From assembly GCF_963259705.1 (NCBI RefSeq), contig NC_081846.1, forward strand, positions 61,991,722 to 62,055,721: a DNA stretch of 64,000 bases. Reading direction: 5' to 3'. The notes below the pieces were generated by a model that ran no database searches, was not told the DNA's origin, and worked only from the letters and a program-made list of their open reading frames with translations. A program made the translations under genes and the position numbers. Below, piece after piece: positions 58,766 through 64,000 of this stretch (position 1 is the stretch's first letter; each line of letters begins with the position of its first letter). Source of the stretch: Myotis daubentonii (taxonomy: Eukaryota; Chordata; Mammalia; Chiroptera; Vespertilionidae).

Positions 58766-59984
58766 GTCTAAGGCTCCATTGTCTGGCCCCGTCTCTGCAG
58801 ACACATGGAGCACCAGGGACGAACACCTGCACCTTGTACAAATACATCTAAAGAGCCTGGCTCACACAAACTGCATCTTCCTTACACAGAAACAGGAGCC
58901 TGGATCATGGGTTGTTTTTCTTCCCCACTCTCCATGGAAACTGTCTGTGCATGCATTTCTCAAGAGACATCAAATGCTAGCTATTAGCTACAAATAAGTA
59001 GCTTCAAGAGATGAACAATTCCTACTATAGTCTAGAAACACATGCGTACAGTTACAGTGCTGGAGCTTAGGCAAGCTCTGCTAGGAGCGTGGACACAGCA
59101 GTGAGCTATTAAGTAAAAACAACGTCAATGTTATGCCCTTCCCTGGGGCTCAGCATGGGGTGGGAGTGGGGCCCAACCCAAACTGAGAAGTCAGTGGTGT
59201 GCCCCGCTATTTGCTGTTCAGCTCCCGATGGCAATGCTGTAGGACCCATTCCTGGGAAGAGTTCTGAGCTTCCATCACTACTAGGTTTAGGAAGTCTGCC
59301 AGGCACGTCATGCGCCAGGTTCAAGGGACAGAATCCAACTGTAAGCAAAATTAGATTGAAAACCTCTTGAACCCAAAGGCAAAAATGGGTAGAGGTCTGT
59401 CACTTTTACTTTTTTTAACATGTCTGGAGTTCTGGTTATGGAAATAGTTGCTTCTAATTTTAACCAACACCTACTCCTGTTTCAGCACATTCCTCTGGTG
59501 AAAGGAAATGATGACTTTCCAGTCAGTGACTACAAGTGACACAGACATGAACTTGAAAAATTCAACCTCCAGCTTTCAGCCACTCCAGAATGTTTTTAAG
59601 TATTTTTTAGGTCAACGCATCATGAAAAAACATTGTCCAATCTTTATGAAATTCCTATGACTACAGAATATACCATAAGATTCATATGAATTGCCTCATA
59701 TATTTAATAGAGCAGATACACAAAAATTTTGCATCCCATGGGAGAGAGAGGTAGGATTTTTTTTTTTTAAAGTAGAATAAAAGAGCTTCCTGCCCTCAGT
59801 GAGCCTATGACCACGGAGAGATGAGCCTCTGACTCATAAAATATAAGACCACGTGAGAGAACTCATACAAGGCTTAGGGAAAGACTCTAGATTCTTTTCT
59901 GTAATGTCACCAATGACCTCAGTTTACTTGCTATTTTATAATACTGTAAAAGGGTAATAACTGAGACAATACCAGGAAAAACAG
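58766..59984. other. Unassigned intronic sequence
   Basis: Nothing recognised. Two overlapping 79-80-codon frames at 59109-59370 are mutual shadows. Confidence 0.5.
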
Positions 59985-60260
59985 TAATAGTTACACTAGT
60001 AATAATTGTGTGGCAGCTGCCAACATTTACAGAATGCCAGAAATTGTTTTAAAGGCTTAAAATATCTCATTTAATCGTCACTACTACCCTACAAGATAGG
60101 TAACAATGACTAACACTTTGTAGGTGAAGAAAATAAGGTTTACAACTTAGGAGAGGTTTTTTTTGTTGTTGTTGTTTTTAAAGCATTTAAGTCACTAAGT
60201 TATGAAGTGATAAAGCTATAATTCAAATACAAAAACTCATCATTCAAATCCCATCAAAGC
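59985..60260 (-). repeat. MIR SINE
   Basis: CAACATTTACAGAATGCCAG, ATCTCATTTAATCGTCACTAC, CTACAAGATAGGTAACAATG then GTGAAGAAAATAAGGTTTAC fit reverse MIR, with a GTT insertion near 60155. Confidence 0.75.
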
Positions 60261-61127
60261 CAGTCTTAAGAAAATGATCATAAACTTTCCCACAGACTGA
60301 GGGGAGGGTCCTCAGAGAAGATCAAGAATGAATTTAAAAGATTCACTGCATCACATTATCCCTAATTACAGTATTACGAGTCCTGATGACTTATGGAATC
60401 GATATGCTGCTTCAAATATTAATAGAAAGAAATTCATGTACATGCAGGTAGACTATAGCCACAAGATAAGTGTGTAATAAGTGGGAGAGAAAGAAAATCC
60501 TATCCTCTTCTTAAAGTTTATATGGTAGAAGAAAATACACAATTCCAGTTCTGTGGGCTTCAGTCTTTTTTTAAAAGGCACACATGCTAAGGCTTTGTAT
60601 TTGAAACTTTTATGGGGGCCTGTCATTTACTATTTCCATAGGCATCTGGCAGAGAGAGGTAAGGTGCTGTCCCCTGGGTCCTTAACAGGGCTCGATTGTG
60701 CTCTGTAACTGCGGTCACCTGGGCAAATCCACTGGGCTCCTCTCCACAGGGAAGAAAAGTTCACCACAATTGAAATAGGTTTTTCTAAAGCTGACCAAGG
60801 CAGTGTGATTTAGGAGGCCACTTTGAGAATCACCCAAATGGCTGAACAAAGTCATAGAGGAAGGTGGAAACCCCCAGGCTAGCACTGACGCTTTACTTAG
60901 GAAATAATTTTCCTTTATTAGTCTACCAAGGATGGTCCAGAAGCAGTATGGTGAAAATAGGAAATCAAGCTACTTCAACATGATGCTAATTTCCTAGAAG
61001 ATCTGACATTATCCGGTGGATCTGAACAACGGAGATGACTTAACCACACAATCCTAACATATAAAACACATTTCTAACCTGAATTGCTTCGATAACACCG
61101 TTTGCAGGAAGGCTGTATCTATGCCAT
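60261..61127. other. Unassigned intronic sequence
   Basis: Nothing recognised. Confidence 0.5.
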
Positions 61128-61290
61128 TCGTTGTCAACCCGTTAGAATCACTTGGGAAGCTTTAATACATTCCAGTGCCTGGCCCCATCCTAGACCAGTT
61201 AAACCAGATTCTCTGGCGAAGGAGACTGGACACCACCATCTTTTAAAGCTCCCCATGTGAGACTCATGTGAAACCAGGGTAGTAAAGTAT
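61128..61290. repeat. MER5A-type hAT relic
   Basis: GTTGTCAACCCGTTAGAATC, ACTTGGGAAGCTTTAATAC, GTGCCTGGCCCCATCCTAG, TTTTAAAGCTCCCCATGTGA. It has ordinary, non-palindromic MER5A structure and high divergence, unlike the element at 45802. Confidence 0.75.
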
Positions 61291-61639
61291 TGAAAAGGCC
61301 AAAATCTTGCTTTGGGGCTGTTAAAAAATGCTACATTGGTCAATGCAAGCTAATTATTTGAAAAAAGGTGAATTATAAAAATATGTCAAAATGTGGTCAA
61401 TTAAATGTCTTTTAGGAAGATATAGCACAAACTGGATATTTTCAATGGCATTACTTTGGTGATCTAAATCTCTTGGATTAAATGGGTAAGCAGTGGATAA
61501 ATGCAGATATAATGAGTTATTTTGTCTCAAACTCTTCTGTCAAGAAGAAATTTTTAAAAATATAAATCAACTTTTTATATAGATAGTGTTTACTTTTCTT
61601 TAGAGAACAATAAAAGTATATTCAAGAAATGTATTTAGC
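61291..61639. other. Unassigned intronic sequence
   Basis: Nothing recognised. Confidence 0.5.
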
Positions 61640-61855
61640 CCTAGCTGGTTTGGCTCAGTGGATAGAGCATCGGCCTGTGGACTAAAGGGTCCCGGGATGG
61701 ATTCCGGTCAAGGGCACATGCCCGGGATGAGGGCTAGATTCACAGTGGGAGGTGTGCAGGAGGCAACCGATCAATGATTCTCTCTCATCATTGATGTTTC
61801 TGTCTCTCTCTCTCTCCCTCTCCCTTCCTCTCTGAAATAAAACTTAAAAAAAAAA
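61640..61855 (+). repeat. Ves SINE
   Basis: Head GCCCTAGCTGGTTTGGCTC; TGGATAGAGCATCGGCC; GGTCAAGGGCACATGCCC; CTCTCTCTCTCTCCCTCTCC; A-rich tail. Duplications not obvious. Confidence 0.92.
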
Positions 61856-62816
61856 TTTAAAAAGAGGATAAAGGGTATATACATAACTATTTGAAAATAA
61901 AATGAATAAAAAAATGTACTTAAACATACACACAGAGGCAGATGACTATGCATAAACATGTATACATGCTTTCAACTTACAGATAAATATGAAAGGTGTT
62001 TGAGGATATGTAGGCAAGTATCTTACAAAATGCAATGAATGTATACACAGAGCCTCTGAAACTTTGCCTAACACAAAGGACAACATTTTGTTCCTACAGT
62101 ACTCAAAAATGAGTCATCTATAAGGAAAACACCAGGCTTCTATTCACAGGCCCTTTGGAGGTCTCACTGGAAACATGAACAGTACGCTCACGTCTGGCAA
62201 TACATTTTTTACTGCATACATCTGGTTTGGTGTATGGGGTGTTCTTGAAAATGCCTACTGTCAAAAATCCTGGGTTACTGCATAGACCATTTAGCCCTTG
62301 GTCGATTGTCATCATCCCCAAAGTTATTTCTGATACAGAAATTATCTAAATAAACTATCTTTTGGGTGTAATTTCTGGAACAGGAAAAATACTCTCATGC
62401 AACATATGTCACATGGGGTGAAAATAATGATATGAAAATAATAACATAATCTACAACATTCATGATCCATCAACCTGCCAATTATATATTCTGTGTATGT
62501 GTATTTATGTATTTAAAAGCCAATATACTTGTTTTTTCTTCTTTCCAAATGATTGGTTTTTTACATCACATACATAATTTCTACTTGAAAAGCATTAAAG
62601 TTGGAGGGTTATTGCAAAATTGACATCATACTGACTCTAAAAGTGTCATGAAAAGAAAGATGCTATGCTCTCAGATTATAGAAAAAGCCAAAAATTGATT
62701 CTGGTGATTAAATTATTGAAGCATATACAGAGTTTAAATAAACTGGTTCATGAAAATAGGGTCATTACAGATTTTTTAAATAATGTGTTATATCATATTT
62801 TGTGTGTATAACTAAA
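61856..62816. other. Unassigned A+T-rich intronic sequence
   Basis: Nothing recognised. Confidence 0.5.
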
Positions 62817-63070
62817 TCCTATATAATAAAACCCTAATATGCAAATAGACCGAACATTGAAACGACCGGTCACTATGACACGCACTGACCACCAGGAAGC
62901 AGACGCTCAGAGGGAGGTGACCGGCGGCAGCAATTGGGAGGCGGGGCCAGCCAGTGGGTGGCACCAGGCTGCCAGGCAAGGCGGGTGCCAGCAGGGCCCC
63001 CCAATTGCCCCGCCCACAAGTCGCCCCACAGATTGACCTTGATCACCAGCCAGGCCTAGGGACCCTACCT
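62817..63070 (+). mobile_element. HeliBat-type Helitron, 3' end missing
   Basis: Starts TCCTATATAATAAAACCC after host A 62816. Continues AATATGCAAATAGACCG and CACTGACCACCAGGAAGCAG. Stops after CCAGGCCTAGGGACCCTACC without the terminal hairpin and CTAG. It is therefore truncated by deletion or by early termination. Confidence 0.88.
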
Positions 63071-63149
63071 TATATATTGGGAACAGTCTCTTGGATTTAA
63101 AAACTAAAATCTAGCAAGGCTACTCTAACACTGAAAAATCAGGATGATG

Positions 63150-63335
63150 CAGCGATGACATGCATGGACTCTGGCTTGCACATTTTGTAGTCAGCTTTGA
63201 TTCTGACACTTATAACTCTGACACTTATAACTGTGACAAAGCCAATTACTTAACTTCTCTCTGCTTCAGTTTCTCCACCCATAAGATGGGGAAAATGGTA
63301 CTACTGCCTCAGAAGGATCATGTGATGTACTACTT
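63150..63335 (+). repeat. MIR SINE
   Basis: GCATGGACTCTGGCTTGC, ACAAAGCCAATTACTTAACTT, CTGCTTCAGTTTCTCCACCC and a short internal duplication TCTGACACTTATAAC. Confidence 0.75.
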
Positions 63336-63423
63336 TTTATAATCAGGGCAAAAAAATGTAGCTGCTCATACAACAGCAAGATGCCTTTCACCTGTATGAA
63401 AAGTATGGTCACTGGTGCATGCA

Positions 63424-63587
63424 GCGTCCCGGATTGCGAGAGGGATGTCCAACTGCCAGTTTAGGCCTAACATCCCACGAGGGGTCCCGGACTGGGAGAG
63501 GACACAGGCCCAGCTGAGGGATCCCCCTCTCACCACCCCCCCCCCCGCCACACACACACACATGAATCTCGTGCACCGGGCCTCTAG
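63424..63587 (+). mobile_element. Helitron 3'-end fragment
   Basis: GTCCCGGATTGCGAGAGGG…GGGGTCCCGGACTGGGAGAG is the sense version of the composite Helitrons' left half. It ends with CTCGTGCACCGGGCCTCTAG before host T 63588. The 5' half is absent. A (CA)n has grown between body and hairpin arm. Confidence 0.85.
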
Positions 63588-64000
63588 TAGTAATATACTT
63601 TCCATTATTTTATCTATATTTCAAGAAGTTTATATATTCAAACTCTTTTTCTCTTCTTCTTGAGAAAATAGGACATTGCCTAATTTTAGGGTTGCCTTAT
63701 ATTCAGGTTTATGAAGTAGTTTTTATTTAATATATTGCTTTGAAATTCACCAGGCCACAAATTTTAATCTCTCCTTTCTGCTTGATTTGATCTTTGTATA
63801 CTTTTCAAACTCATCTTTGTCTTCAAGATACTTAGTTCAGTAAATATAAGGGAGTAAACCTTCTGAAACTCAGCTCTCATGCTACATTAGTCTTTATATA
63901 ATAGATGTTTGTTCACACCATTTAATGTTAAACACAAATGATTTTCAATGCAGAGAACTAGTTCCTACTGTACTAGAAACAAAAGCACTTCACCACTATA
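63588..64000. other. Unassigned intronic sequence to window end
   Basis: A+T-rich; nothing recognised. Confidence 0.5.

Overview
This window is nuclear DNA of a vespertilionid (evening) bat. The evidence is the mix of mobile elements: many tRNA-derived Ves SINEs, several HeliBat-type rolling-circle transposons (5' TCCTATATAATAAAAG, 3' hairpin followed by CTAG), SPIN and other non-autonomous hAT elements, a mariner MITE, and the short bat L1 3' ends, all over an older mammalian layer of MIR, L2, L1M, MLT1 and MER5. There are no bacterial, phage or plasmid features.

The only protein-coding gene I can support is FMNL2 (formin-like 2), transcribed on the minus strand. Two coding exons are recognisable. 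One lies at 24145-24228 (84 bp, 28 codons) and the next at 2470-2550 (81 bp, 27 codons). Both have canonical AG/GT splice sites and phase-0 boundaries. They encode consecutive parts of the N-terminal GTPase-binding region. The paralogue-specific residues in the second exon ([10 protein letters not shown]) favour FMNL2 over FMNL3 or FMNL1. The layout is therefore: 1-2469, 5' part of the downstream intron; 2551-24144, a complete intron of 21,594 bp; 24229-64000, about 40 kb of the upstream intron. No first exon or CpG-island promoter is visible, so the promoter should lie beyond position 64000.

Most of the rest is intron filled with repeats. The DNA-transposon load is high: three copies of the same composite (head-to-tail) Helitron at 5430-6453, 33393-34501 and 40757-41709; single Helitrons at 8473-9022, 39327-39775 and 62817-63070, with fragments at 32790, 33105 and 63424; a SPIN element at 34507; hAT MITEs at 20552, 21882 and 58491; a MER5-like element with perfect 56-bp palindromic arms and a perfect 8-bp target duplication at 45802; and a mariner MITE at 5272. 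There is also a twin-primed (5'-inverted) L1 at 7244-8025 and three copies of an LTR-like repeat I cannot name (24710, 48598, 54655).

None of the remaining open reading frames looks like a real gene. They are chance frames in introns, frames through repeats, or relics of L1 ORF2. I do not see a new multi-gene system here. The observations most worth following up are the composite Helitron, the perfect MER5-like palindrome and the 57-nt hairpin at 10573-10629.
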